64,000 nt of DNA from Sarcophilus harrisii. Its lineage: Eukaryota > Chordata > Mammalia > Dasyuromorphia > Dasyuridae. Below are positions 33,604 through 46,019 of this stretch, piece after piece. The translations under genes were made by a program, and so were the position numbers. The stretch spans positions 218,553,997 through 218,617,996 of the forward strand of contig NC_045429.1 in NCBI RefSeq assembly GCF_902635505.1, written 5' to 3'. Positions within the stretch are counted from its first letter, which is position 1, and each line of letters begins with the position of its first letter. The notes below the pieces were generated by a model. The model was given only the letters and a program-made list of their open reading frames with translations. It was not told the DNA's origin and made no database searches.

Positions 33604-33723
33604 CTCCTATTGAAAACCATTGCCCCCGGGAAGGATTTAAGCATTTGGGTAATTTCCCCCAAATTCTCATGTGAATGTGTGTGCGTGTTTTTAAATTGGC
33701 GCCGTCATGTCAGAAGCAATCCA
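33604..33723 (+). repeat. 120-bp duplicated noncoding element, copy B
   Basis: This is the partner of 31592-31711. It keeps CpGs where copy A has lost them ('ttggcgccgtcatgtcagaa') and continues into 'ataaacaatattgattgcac', which contains FOX/SOX-like cores. If one copy is still functional, this is the likelier one. That is inference. Confidence 0.9.
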
Positions 33724-35435
33724 TAAACAATATTGATTGCACAAACCCCCAGAACTGCCAATCTCCTATGTCTCAGAGGAAGCTCTTTCGTTATCCCCTG
33801 CTGCTGCTCCATAATCTCTGAGAAGATAGACTTCAAACCACTCTGGCTGCCTGCCCCTTCCATGGGGCCCTGAAGTAGCATGTCATTTTGCACTCACATT
33901 TTACAGGTTTCAAGCTTCAGTGGGACTCTAGCTACATTTTCTTGGTGATAGCCCTTTGACAGCTTTAGAAAATGGACCAAAAATAGGGAAAGGAAATTAT
34001 CTCACACATGGATACAGCCAGCTCCTCTTGTAACTCAAACAACAAAGACAAGTATGAATGGAATAATATGCTTATTCCAATCCAGGAACAGAACATGAAA
34101 TGCATTACTTTCTCCTATTCCATTTGATTTGATCATGAAGTATGATTTAGGTCTCTAATAAATTAAATTGCTTGGAAATTTGGTTCATTTCCCATCCCTT
34201 TTTTTTTGTTCCCCTCCCCCTCCCAAATCTATGCAAGACAATTGCTTAATGATTTTTTTTCTAGCCCCTGTTTTGTCTTTTGGCTAACTTTAGCTAATGA
34301 ACCCTGTGATCTGGTATGTTAATTTATACCCACAGAAATAATCTCACTTCTCATTAAAGTAGCCCTGTTTGTGTGCTCTTCACCCAGTTCTGTAATCTTA
34401 CTTCATTTCCCTTCTTTGGTGCTACCAATCAGATTCATTAGATTCCTGGAAAGCTGCCTCACACAGGAACATTTCATGTCTCTAAAATATCTCAAACACA
34501 AGAGGACTAAGATTGGACTTTGATCTGAAGTTTCCTTTGGGGAGCCACCTCTCCTGTAATCCTTTGGAAAGCTCTGTCTCAGGTCCTATAAACCTGTGTA
34601 TTTTCTCTGTCATCAACACACAAAAACATAGACAGAGACGTGTGCATTCTCTCAGCATTTCTTAGGGCTGATGGAAATTCAATCCAAAGTTCAAGAAGTG
34701 GGAACTTAATGTATTGATGAGCAGAAACTCCACAGCTTCATACTAAAGCAGACTGGATCCTAGTGATGGTGTTTTAATGACGGCGGACTGCCTTTAGGAC
34801 AGCTGCTGCAATGTTCTGCTAGGCTGGGAGCTGAATCTTGGATGAAAAGAAACTTTGGAATGACTCATACATTTTACTAATTTATAAGTGCAGTCTTCCT
34901 TGAAACCCCAATGTACAGACCAAAGTTCTGATCTATGAAAGTGAATAGAATCTTGCAGTCAATGAAAACAAGAGTATTTGTTCACTGAATATAAAATCCC
35001 TAGCTTATCTCTTTTTATTTATTTATTTATTTTTACCCTTCCCACATCCTCCAGATTTTATTTTCTTTCAGTTTCACATGAGGGACTATGTGAAGCCCAA
35101 AGCAAAAATTCTGACTTCTAGAGGTTTGTATAGCAGCAAACAAACAAACCCTTATCTGGACAGCTTACAGGAAAAAGTTGAACATTGAAATCTGTTTGGA
35201 AACAGTGTCAGTCTACCTGAGTGGGCATTTGGGATTTTACCCAATAACTTGATGAAGTAGAACAGAGGAGGAATGGGGAATGGAGGAATTTTCTTTTTTT
35301 TTTTCTTATTTATAAATTGAGGGGGTTGCACTAAATGGATCAATTCTAGCTTCAGATCTATGATTCTATAATAAAATCCTTCTACTTCAGCAGTCTAAGA
35401 TCTTCAATTTTCCTCTCTACCCTTTTGTTCTATAC
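33724..35435. other. Repeat-poor unique block
   Basis: About 1.7 kb with no recognised interspersed repeat apart from a (TTTA)n tract near 35012-35032. Several AT-rich motif clusters (34120-34180, 34290-34340) could be regulatory. No gene is seen. Confidence 0.4.
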
Positions 35436-35437
35436 TA

Positions 35438-35670
35438 GTTGTTATTGTTGAATCATTTCATGACCATATTTGGGATTTCCTTGGCAAAGATACTGGAGTG
35501 GTTTTCCATTTCTTTCTCCATCTCCTTTTACAGATGAAGAAACTGAGGCAAACAGAATTAAGTGACTTTCCCAGGATTACATGGGTCATACAGGTTGGAT
35601 TTGAATTCATGAAGATGAATCTTCCTAATTCCAAGCCCAATGGTCTATCCATTATGCCATACCTGTTCTG
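35438..35670 (-). mobile_element. tRNA-derived SINE, long form, antisense
   Basis: 'ccttggcaaagatactggag', 'cttttacagatgaagaaact' and 'gatttgaattcatgaagatg' are in reversed order. The head is diverged. Confidence 0.85.
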
Positions 35671-36675
35671 TATCTTGAAGAACCCATTTATACCCCATTA
35701 AAGATTGTCATTGCAGATGACTCAAGAATCTGTCACTCACTCTTCCTTAACACAATTTTCTTCTCTTTAATTCAGTACTCTGCTACTTTAAAAATATAGT
35801 CAGGTTGCATATAAAATCAATTTTTCTACACTTCAGCATGTCAAAATTAGGTTTAAGAACAAACTTACTAAATGCTTATGCTTATGGGAGTACCCTCTGA
35901 TCTTTTGCCATGTCTAATGTTATTATAACATCATTGACAGAAAGAAGCAAAACTCTAGCAAGGCTAACAAGCTAACATTTTCAGTGTGAGAGTGGGAAGG
36001 TGGGTTCTACTTACCAAAGAGAAAGTTATATTTGGCTTAAAATGCAGCAATTGCAGTGGAGTGGGCTGGGTGTCTTCGCTGAGTTTTTCTTATGAAATTA
36101 AACAAAATTTATCTTTCACTGAGTCAGCAAGTCATGGTAAAGGAGGCATTTTAGACAAACTTATGGTAGTTGTAAGAGGGTTATCTTAGATGTTCATTCA
36201 TTCATTCAACAAGCAATTATTGAATACCTACTGTGTGACAGTCATAATCCAGGAGACAAAGTATTTAGAAGAAAAGATTAGAACATATCTAGATTGTGGA
36301 ATATTTCATATATTGTCAGACAATTGTAATATATGCTGCCAGTCAGAGCTGATGTGTTATTTTTGCTGTTGCTTTTTTCCCCCCTCTTTCTTTTTTTCTT
36401 CTTTTATTTATGAGGAATGATTCACTGGGTAAGGGAAGGGAATAGGATATATTAAGAAATGAATGTGATATAAAACCAAAAGATATCAATTTTTTAATAC
36501 AAAGAAAGCATACTTAGATCAAGTTTAATAAAGACAGTGAGGCACTCATGATGCGATGGTGATTTGGGGTGCTAAGACTGAAAGGGGTTTTAAAGAATAA
36601 TTAGAAGAATCCTTCAATGCTAATAGCAATAGGCCCTCAAAAACTGGATTTTTTAGTCCACAAGAAACAGCAGTT
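35671..36675. other. Unique DNA with a reversed L2 terminus
   Basis: A reversed L2 3' end is visible at 36193-36260 ('ttcattcaacaagcaattat', 'gaatacctactgtgtgacag'). The rest, including the frame at 35986-36189, shows nothing recognisable. Confidence 0.4.
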
Positions 36676-36677
36676 AG

Positions 36678-36892
36678 CAGCAGATAGAGAGCTGTTCTTG
36701 GATTGAGGACGACTCGGGTTCAAGTTCTCCTTCTGGTACATATTAGCTTTGTCTGTCTACCTGGGCAAACTTTCTAAGGCCATACGCAACCAAGATTCTA
36801 AGTTATACAAGAGTTATAGATCTGCATTTGTAGGGCAAGTTTCCTCGTTGAGAATACCCTATCCTATTGAAATCAGAGGCCAAGCTTTTTTT
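36678..36892 (+). mobile_element. tRNA-derived SINE, second family
   Basis: 'attgaggacgactcgggttc', 'ctgtctacctgggcaaactt', 'caaccaagattctaagttat', 'cattgtagggcaagtttcc'-like text and 'atcctattgaaatcagaggc' place it in the same family as 32048-32262. This copy is more complete. Confidence 0.65.
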
Positions 36893-36899
36893 AAAAGAG

Positions 36900-37812
36900 G
36901 TTTTTATATGCCTAAATAACTATCAAACTGTGTATACCCTTTGATCCAGCAGTGTCTCTACTAGGTCTGTATCCCAAAGAGACCATACAAAAGGGAAAAA
37001 TACGCACATGTATAAAACTGTTTGTAATAGCCCTTTTTGTGGTGGCAATAAAGTAGAAATTGGTAGATGCCTATCAGTTGGGAAATGACTGAATAAGTTA
37101 TGGCATATGAATGTAATAGAATATTATTGTTTTATAAGAAATGATGAACAGGCTGATTTCAGAAAAGCCTGGAGAGACTTACATGAACATGCTGAGTGAA
37201 ATGAACAGAACCAAGAGAACCTTGTATACAGCAAAAACAAGATTATTTGATGATCAACTATGATGGACTTGGCTCTTTTTATTTTTATTTTTTTTGCTGA
37301 GGCAATTAGGGTTAAGTGACTTGCCCCCTGGTCACACAGCTAGGAAGTGTTAAGTGTCTGAGACAGATCTGAACTCAGGTCCTCCTGACTTTAGGTCTGA
37401 TGCTCTATCCACTGTGCCACCTAGCTGCCCCTGGACTTGGCTCTTTTCAATAATGAGTTGATTCAAGGCAATTTTAATAGACTTGTGATGGAAAGTACCA
37501 TCTATATACAGAATGAGAACTATGGAGACTGAATGTGGATCAAAGTATAATATTTTCATCTTTGTTGTTATTGCTTGCTTGTTTTTTCTCATGTTTTTTC
37601 TGATTTTTGATCTGATTTTTCTTGTGCAGCATGATGAATATGGAAATATATTTAGAAGAATTGCACATATTTAACCTTTATCAGATTGCTTGCTGTCTTG
37701 GGGAAGGAAAGGTAAGGGAGGGAAGGAAAAATTTGGAACACAAGGTTTTGCAAAGATAAATGCTGAAACTTTTCTTTCCATCGATTTTAGAAAAACAAAA
37801 TACTATTAAATT
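36900..37812 (+). mobile_element. L1 3' end, split by a SINE
   Basis: The ORF2 C-terminal region starts at 36905 ('gtataccctttgatccagca', 'aggtctgtatcccaaagaga'). It continues through 'ttatggcatatgaatgtaat' to the 3' UTR ('gcacatatttaacctttatc') and ends 'aaaacaaaatactattaaa'. A SINE interrupts it after 37279. It is 5'-truncated and its frame is broken. Confidence 0.9.
37280..37431 (-). mobile_element. Short-form SINE inserted in L1, 16-bp target duplication
   Basis: The reversed copy runs from an A-tail seen as T-rich DNA through 'aggcaattagggttaagtga' to the head 'actgtgccacctagctgccc'. A perfect 16-base direct repeat (tggacttggctctttt) flanks it at 37264-37279 and 37432-37447. The perfect repeat and low divergence indicate a comparatively recent insertion. 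Confidence 0.97.
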
Positions 37813-37858
37813 TTTTTTCAAGTTTGGCTACCTTTTTACCAGGTAACTAAACTGATGC

Positions 37859-38090
37859 CAGAAAAGTTAGGTGGCATAGTGGATAGAGCTTTAGCCCTGG
37901 AGCTAGGAGGACCTGAGTTCAAATTTGACCTCAGACACTTACTAATTGTGTGTGACCCTGAGAAAATCACTAATCTTATTTGCCTCAGTTTCCTCATTGT
38001 GAAATAAGCTGGAGAAGGAAATCAGTATCTACTAAGAAAACATTAAATGGAATTGTGGTGAGTCAGATACAATTGAAACAATGCACCAAC
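37859..38090 (+). mobile_element. tRNA-derived SINE, long form, 10-bp target duplication
   Basis: It begins near 'ttaggtggcatagtggatag' and contains 'ctaggaggacctgagttcaa' and 'cctcagtttcctcattgtga'. A perfect 10-base direct repeat (aaactgatgc) is at 37849-37858 and 38091-38100. Confidence 0.95.
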
Positions 38091-38159
38091 AAACTGATGC
38101 TATACCAAGGGAAAATTAAAGATATAGTTAAAAAGAAAAAAAAAAGAGAGTAGGGTAGG

Positions 38160-38350
38160 GTATAGTATTTAGGACATTGGATTTGTAGTCAAGAAAAATG
38201 AGGTTCAAATCATGATACAGACAGTTACTAGTTGTGCGATCTTGGTGAACCATTTAATTTCTCCTTCTTGGAAAATGATTTAATTTCTCTCAACATCATT
38301 TTTTTTTCCATCTGTAAAAGAGAGGTTTAGACCCAATGACCTCTAACATC
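38160..38350 (+). mobile_element. MIR-type SINE with CR1-like tail
   Basis: 'ttggatttgtagtcaagaaa', 'ctagttgtgcgatcttggtg' and 'ggtttagacccaatgacctc' are in sense order. A T-rich interruption lies at 38300-38308. Confidence 0.65.
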
Positions 38351-38927
38351 CCTCTCTTTTTCATTCTTAAAAATATTGTAGTAGAGAAAGAAGTATCTGC
38401 TTCCCAAACTGGGATTGATATTCTCAGAAGCAGATGGGCAGGGCATGAAAGGGACACAACTAGATGTTATGGAAGAGTCTTAGTATATGATGGTTTTATA
38501 AGAGTCTGTTCTTGGGACTTCATATATGATTCCATCAAGCTCTTGTTTGGGACTTCTAGGTCTTTCTTTATTCAATGAATTAAGACAGCTCAGGTACTTT
38601 ACAGGGAGAGTTTTTTTTTTTTATTAGAAGATTTATTAGAAGATATTCCAGGTGAGGTTTGAAGCACAGCAACTATGGCAGAACTATTTTATGATAATTT
38701 AAAATTAATCATTTCACACAAAACTGATAATATAACTAACTACTCATAATTTGGACTTAGACATTTAGTCCAGGGTTTCTATGCTCCAGAAATATCCATC
38801 CTCACATCTTTACCTAGTTTAGCAGGACAGGGCACATTCTTGATATCTTTCCATTTCAGTTCAAAAGGGTTAAAATGCCACTATAATTTTACTTCATGTA
38901 TTTATCCTGTTGATCATCTAGGATTTT

Positions 38928-39219
<292 letters not shown>

Positions 39220-39650
39220 TTAAATTATCTCTTTCATTTCTTGTGGGGTGCACCACGTAGTGTGGCTGATAATCACTTAGTTCAAAAGATCAAGGGGAGT
39301 TCCAAGAGGAGAGAACAAATCCTCAGTATCACTGATGGCACAGCTGACACAGAAGTGAAAATGATGGTGAAGGTCTTGGAGGACTCCAAGGTGAGATGCA
39401 GATAGTGTTGTCCAGCAGATGCACCTTATCCACAAATAGCATGCCAGGAACCAAGAACAGCTTACCTTAGTCAGTGTACTTGTTGACCATCTTGTTAATC
39501 TCCCTTCACTACTTGTCTATGATTTCAGTTTTCTTTGGTTTCATTAACTGGTCCATCATGGAAAGATATCTTGCCTACCCTGGGACCTAGCCCTGGCTAT
39601 ATCCAAGTTTTGGAGGGTCACATATTGAATAATTTTTGCCTCCTTCCTTC

Positions 39651-39848
39651 CCTCCTACTTTCTCCTTCTCCCTCCCTCCCTCCCTCCCTCCCTCCCTCCC
39701 TCCCTCCCTCCCTCCCTTCCTCCCTTCCTCCCTTCCTCCCTTCCTCCCTTCCTCCTTCCTCCCTTCCTTCCTTCCTCCCTTCCTCCTTCCTCCTTCCTCC
39801 CTTCCTCCCTTCCTCCCTTCCTCCCTTCCTTCCTTCCTTCCCTCCCTC
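39651..39848 (+). repeat. (CCCT/CCTT)n microsatellite within the pseudogene
   Basis: About 200 bases of C/T repeat (pure CCCT at 39669-39715, then mixed CCTT/CCCTT). On the pseudogene strand it replaces the codons for the parent lysine run in 'GDVHKKKEIIQD', and homologous sequence resumes on both sides. The frames across it are artefacts. Confidence 0.95.
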
Positions 39849-40027
39849 ATGTCACCCTTTGTCAAGGGAACACATAATTCCACTTCAAGGTTGAATTCAG
39901 TAGCATAGGTATCACATCTGCCTTGCCTCTTTATTGCACCACTGTTTGCTTCTATATATATCACATCACTAGCCTCCACTTGTTCTTTTGGCAAATTTTC
40001 AAAGATGCTGGGGTTCAGTTTCAACTA

Positions 40028-40261
<234 letters not shown>

Positions 40262-40474
40262 TTAAGATTCAACTTTTGAGCAATAGCCAGGTCTAGGGCT
40301 GTTTTACCAGTTCTAGGAGATCCTACAAATAGAACAAGTGGGTTTGATTGATTTTCCACTCCTGAGGTTAAAGGTAGGTAGGTGCCAGTGCACTAGAAAA
40401 TTGGAAATCTCTAGCTTGATGATTCCCAAGCATAGAAAGTTCCCCCCAAAAATCAAGTGCTCATTGGTAGCTGA

Positions 40475-42290
40475 GCTAATATACTAAAAATGACAGTGCT
40501 ACCTAAATTAATCTACTTATTCAGTGCCATATCAATCAAATTCCCAAGAAATTATTTTACAGAGCTAGAAAAAATAATAACTTCATCTGGAAGAATAAAA
40601 GGTCAAGAATTTCAAGGGAATTAATGAAAAAAATGCAAATAAAGGTGACCTAGCTGTACTAGATCTAAAACTGTATTATAAAGCAGTGGTCATCAAAAGA
40701 TTTGGTACTGGCTAAGAAATAAAGTAGTTAATCAATAGAATAGATTAGGTTCATAAGTCCCAATATTCAATGACTATTGTAATCTGGCGTTTGATAAATC
40801 CAAAGACCCAGTTTCAAGGATAAGAATTCACTATCTGACAAAAATTGCTGGTAAAATTGGAAATTAGTATGGCAGGAACTAGGTATTGACCCACACCTAA
40901 CATCCTATGCCAAGATAAGGTGGAGATGAATTCATGGTTTAGACATAAAGAGTAATATTATAAACAAATTAGAAGAACAAAGGATAGTCTGTCTCTCAGA
41001 TTTGTGGAGAAAGGAAGAATCTGTGGCCAAAGCAGAAGTGGAGGACATTATGTAATACACAATGGATAATTTTGATTACATTAAGTTAACAGTTTTTGTA
41101 CAAAAAACCCAATGCAGACAAGATTAGAAGGGAAGCAATAAACCATGGAAAAAATTTCTCCCCAAGAGAGCAAACAATCTAACATAAGTTAAAATTTCAT
41201 ATCCAAGGGTTCTGATAAAGGCTTTATTTCTGGAAAGTGTAGAGAATTGACTCAAATTTATAAGAATTCAAGCCATTCTCCAATTGATAAATGGACAAAT
41301 GATCAGACAATTTTCAGATGAAGAAAATGAAACCATTTCTAGTCATATGGAAAAAAATGCTCTAAATCACTATTGATCAGAGAAATGCAAATTAAAACAA
41401 TTCTGAGGTACCACTACATACCTCTCAAATTACTAAGATGACAGGAAAATATAATGATGAATGTTGGAAGTGATGTGAGAAAACTGGGACACTAATTCAT
41501 TGTTGGTGGGGTTGTGAACTGATTCAGCTATTCTGGAGAGCAATTTGGAACTATGCCCAAAGGGCCATCAGATTATGCATGCCCTTTGATCCCACAGTGT
41601 CTCTACTGGGTCTGTATCCCAAAGAGATCATAAAGGAGAGAAAGGGACTCACCTGTGCAAAAATGTTTGTGGCAAACCTTTTTTTTTTAATGGTAAGAAA
41701 CTGGAAATTGATTGGATAACCATGAGTTGGAGAGTGGCTGAATAAGTTACAGTATATGAATGTTATGGAATGTTATTTTTCTATAAGAAACAACCAGCAG
41801 GATGATTTCAGAAAGGCCTGGAGAGAATTACATGGACTGATGCTGAGTGAAGTGATTAGAACCAGGAGATGTACATAGCAACAGCAAGATTATATGATGA
41901 TCAATTCTGATGGACATGGCTTTTTTCAACAACAAGCTCATTCAGTCCATTTCCATCCATCTTGTGATGAAGAGAGCCGTTTACATTCAGGGGGAGAACT
42001 GAGTGTGGATTACAACATGTATTTTCACTGTTTTTGTTGTTGTTTGCTTGTATTTGTTTTCTTTCTCATTTTTTATCTTTTTGGTCTGATTTTTCTTATG
42101 TAGCATGATAATTATAGAAATATGTATATAAGAATTGCTTATGTTTAATGTACATTGGATTATTTGCTGTCTAGGGGAGTGGATGGGGAAAAAGGAGGGA
42201 AAAAATGGGGACACAATGTTTTGCAAGGGTGAATGTTGAAAATTATCTATTGAATATGTTTAGCTTTAATAAAAAACAACAAAAATAAAC
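40475..42290 (+). mobile_element. L1, 5'-truncated, ORF2 3' third plus 3' UTR
   Basis: It starts inside ORF2 just past the reverse transcriptase ('tttattcagtgccatatcaa'-type text near 40515) and includes 'agagaaatgcaaattaaaac' (41381) and 'ggagagcaatttggaactat' (41535). The 3' UTR ends 'ttagctttaataaaaaacaa'. It is among the least diverged L1 copies here, but the frame is interrupted many times. It sits just 5' of the pseudogene on the opposite strand. Confidence 0.95.
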
Positions 42291-42359
42291 AACCCCCTCC
42301 CACCCCCCCTGAAAATTCCATATACAGAATACTCTTAATAGGGGAAAGGTAAGGCAGGA

Positions 42360-42396
<37 letters not shown>

Positions 42397-42415
42397 GTAT
42401 GTATGTATGTATGAA
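42360..42415 (+). repeat. (AC)n(TATG)n microsatellite
   Basis: An AC run of about 30 bases is followed by five TATG/TATA units. Confidence 0.95.
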
Positions 42416-42524
42416 TCCTGGTCCCCAGGTTGAGAATCCCTAAGTTGTTTCTGATTCTGAAACTAAATGTATTAATTCACAGAAAGTAATTTAAAATACT
42501 TAAGAAGTAATGTGGTACATGGAA

Positions 42525-42720
42525 AAGGTATTTTATTTAGAATTGAGTTATCAGGATTTGAATCCTGGCCTTCCCACTTGTAAGAAGTATGAACTTGGAC
42601 AAGACCCTTAACCTCATTGCTCCTCCTTTCCTCATTTATAAGATAAGATAGGGGTAATTGAATAACATGGCCTCTGGAATCCCTTTCACCACTAAATGAT
42701 GAAAGCAACACAACTATGAT
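42525..42720 (+). mobile_element. MIR-type SINE, sense
   Basis: 'caggatttgaatcctggcct', 'tgaacttggacaagaccctt', 'ctttcctcatttataagata' and a CR1-like tail 'catggcctctggaatccctt'. Confidence 0.75.
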
Positions 42721-42889
42721 TCCTAAAATGTGTGATCATTTAAAAATGATTGAATTAGTGCCACCGGAAATCAAAATAGTATTTTGCATGTAATAAGTAC
42801 TTAATAAATGCTAATTTAATAGCAATATACCATAGTGCTTTTTTATTTTAAATTTAGCCAAAGATTGATATGTGTTTTTCTTGATTTTC

Positions 42890-43075
42890 AAATTATAACA
42901 TTGAATTTGGAGTCAGAAGACTTAGCTTTGGGTCATATGCCTGGATCTCTATGATCTTCAGCAAATCTCTCTGACATTTAGCATCATCATTTATAAAATG
43001 AAATTGGTGGAGTAGATTATCTCAGACTTTTCTTCCAACTCTAGATACACGATTTTGTGGTCCTTTTGAAAAGAT
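42890..43075 (+). mobile_element. MIR-type SINE, sense
   Basis: 'ttggagtcagaagacttagc', 'atcatcatttataaaatgaa' and 'cttttcttccaactctagat' are in order. An L2-terminus scrap lies just before, at 42780-42815. Confidence 0.7.
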
Positions 43076-45879
43076 TTAATTACAGCTCTATCTTGTGGCA
43101 AAATCTGCTGGTGAATTTGTTCTAGGGATGCTATATTAAAAACCAGAGAGAATTCCTACTTTCAAATCCTACATTTTCAGAGTTAGAAAGGACCTTAACT
43201 ATTTATATGGGAATTTTGGATTTCCTTTTATTATTTATGACTCAGGACCATTTCTCCTGCAAATTTTGGTCAACTAAAAGTATGTCTAAATATTAACTTC
43301 ACCTGACCACGACCTATTCTGTGGGATATAGAAATATACTTAGAGCTTTAAACATTCCTCAGACAAGAAACCAGAAAATCTCAATTGTTCCTAACTTCTT
43401 AGCAACATGTAAATCCTGCTCTGCAGTCAGCTTATTTGTGGATCCTGCAAATGTAGTTTAATTGATTTAATTTACCTATAGAGTTTGTTTGACAAAGTTG
43501 GTTTCCTTAGGGTATGTAGAAGATTATTATTTGGATTTTTCACTCACCTAACTTATAACTCCATTTAAGTTTGTTCATCTTCATGATACTGAAGAAAGTA
43601 TGGGATGATGGATTTATTTTCTCTTTAACTTTTATGGCCCAAGAAGAACATTTGTACAAGATTGCAATATGTAAAAGAATTATTTTCCTGTAATTCTAAT
43701 GTAATTTTGTCTATGAAAAGCCTGATTAAGATTCTAATGATTATTTAGGTTTTTTCTGAAATCTGAATTTATGTTTGAGCATAATCAAAAAGCCAGATTT
43801 TTACCTCTATAATTTCTGCGTTGTGATAAATATATATGTGACAGAGAGAAGATATCTCTCCCATAACAATATCATTTAATGAACAGCATTTTAGAAACTA
43901 AGAAATAAGACTAGAGGATGTGAAATGACTTTGGTTGCAGATGTAAATGACAGAGTTAGGATATGGTCCTAGTTGGTATATCTAAAATTCAGAGTTCTTT
44001 ACCTTAGATTATATTTTCTCTTATGATATGGAAAAACAAGGAGAAATCAGAGTTTGGGATAGGATATATCAGAATCATAAATCCCTAGTACATAGGAAGC
44101 AGTCTTAGAGAACAACTAGCCTATTTCCTTTACTTCACAGCTGAGGCTTAATGTGTCCTCATTAACATTAAGTGACTTGTCCAAGCTCATAAAAGGCTAT
44201 CCAGTAGAAAAGATATATTGGAGTACTGCTTCCCAGACCAATTTTTTTTTTTTTTTTTTTTTTTTACTATAACATAAAACTTTTTTCTTTTGTTTCTATT
44301 TTTTTGTATTAATCTTAAAACAAAATCCATTGTATTTCTCCTTGTGACACATTCATATTGCTTATTTCTCTGCACAAATAAAGAACATTTAGGAAATGGT
44401 AGTGAGAGCAAGGGTTGCTGAAGTATAAGCCAGATATAGTTGTGAGAAATCTGTTTCTAGCATGCACTTAGACTGAAAGCCTTTTTACTGTCATGTTTTG
44501 CTTATATAGGAAATATTTGAGTAGTTCTACTTTAAAAAAAATTAAATTGTTCCTTTTTCCTTAAAGCCATTTCTGTCTTGTTTTCTTTTCCATTAAAAAA
44601 AAAAAAAATCTAATCCAACTGCCAGTAATAATAATAGGGTTCTTTTTTGTTTTGGATTGTCAAAACCTCAATGCTATTTCAGTAATATTATTCTCAGAAA
44701 GTTCTCACTACTCCAGATTGACAATTTTATGCTTCTCCCCTCCCTCTTCTAAAAGGCAAGGACTAAAAATGGATTAAAATCTTATAAATTCAATCTCTAC
44801 TTATTTGCAATTTAGACAGAGGCCTGGACAAAGTTTACCTTTGAATCACCTAAGAAGAAAGGTTTTCTAAGTAAATTAATGATTTAAGCTTATGGGGCAG
44901 AGATTGTTTAAATTCCTTATAAGAACAATTCTAAGCCTATTAAAAGCATCATTTACATACAATTGATATGCTAATTACAGTCTTATCTATTCATTAAAGC
45001 AGTTTCCCCAAGGAACTCTACTAGGCACCATTATTAGCCTAGTTTGGTTTATAATATGTACTTGAAAGTAATAAAACTGTATTTCTTTTAAAAAATGAGC
45101 TATGATTCAGAATTTCCATTAAATCAGACAGGGTCTCCCTCTGACTTTTATGTGTATTTAATAGATAGGAGTGTTTGGAAAGAATTGAAAAAACTCTTTA
45201 CATGATCCTTCAATAGTGATTATCAAGTATCATGTCTCATAGATAGAAAAGGACGAATTAAAAAAGCAAATTGCTTTCTAAAGGTTTCTTTCTTATTTGA
45301 TCCCATCAATCATGTTAGAATCCTATGAGAGAATTCAAAATGATGGAAGGAACTCCAAAACATCAGATCCAGTTCCTAGTTTCCAGAGAAGTGGTTAACA
45401 TTTTGTGACATTTAAAAAGTATGAGAAATATTATTTCTGGGTAATTTAATCATTTTATTAACAAGACTAGCATGTTTATTAATAAAAAAGAGGTTAGTGG
45501 CACTCTTTAATGCCAAGGACCAGTTTATATGGTCTTGGAAGAGTGAGTGTTCCTGAGAGTAGCAATCAACTCTGATTGGTTAACAATTAATGAGAGAATG
45601 AAAATTACAATAAGATGTAGGTTTTATTACAATTAGGGTCTTGAAGTACATGACTTGAATCACCCAAGTCGGAGCCAAGGACTTATCAAGTTTCCCTATC
45701 ACCTATGACAAAAGGAAGAAGTCACATTTTCCCTAGACCTTTAAAGTCTAGGAAATCACAGTCTTTGCAAAGATTTCCTACTCTGGTTGATTTTTGGATG
45801 AGGTAGAAAAGAAGAAAAAAATCTTAGTTCTAATTCAGTAATTATTTTTCTCACATTGAAACTAGGTTTCTTCATCTTA
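43076..45879. other. Long AT-rich unique block with one MIR and T/A-runs
   Basis: An antisense MIR lies at 44055-44225 ('catagga..cagtcttagagaac' region, 'aagtgacttgtccaagctca'), followed by a T-run of about 27 bases (44239-44265). The rest, about 2.5 kb, holds no recognised repeat. The stretch 44880-45060 is dense in TAATTA/ATTAAA motifs. No supported gene. Confidence 0.4.
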
Positions 45880-45965
45880 TTTGATGTTCTGGATCCCTTT
45901 GACAATCTGATGAAGACAAGGGGTCACTTCTTAACAATATTTTAACTAATTGCAGAAAATGCAAA
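45880..45965 (+). mobile_element. Ancient hAT-like nonautonomous element, fragment
   Basis: 'ggatccctttgacaatctga' followed by 'ggggtcacttcttaacaata' resembles 21950-22030, allowing for age. Low divergence resolution. Confidence 0.4.
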
Positions 45966-46019
45966 ATGTATTTTTTTTTCTTATCCAAATTTACAACCTG
46001 CTAAAATCTATCCATGAAC

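Noticed and set aside
39535-40024. Long frames on both strands (119 and 145 codons)
   Set aside because: They span the C/T microsatellite inside the RUVBL1 pseudogene. Only the flanks have homology, and the copy is broken.
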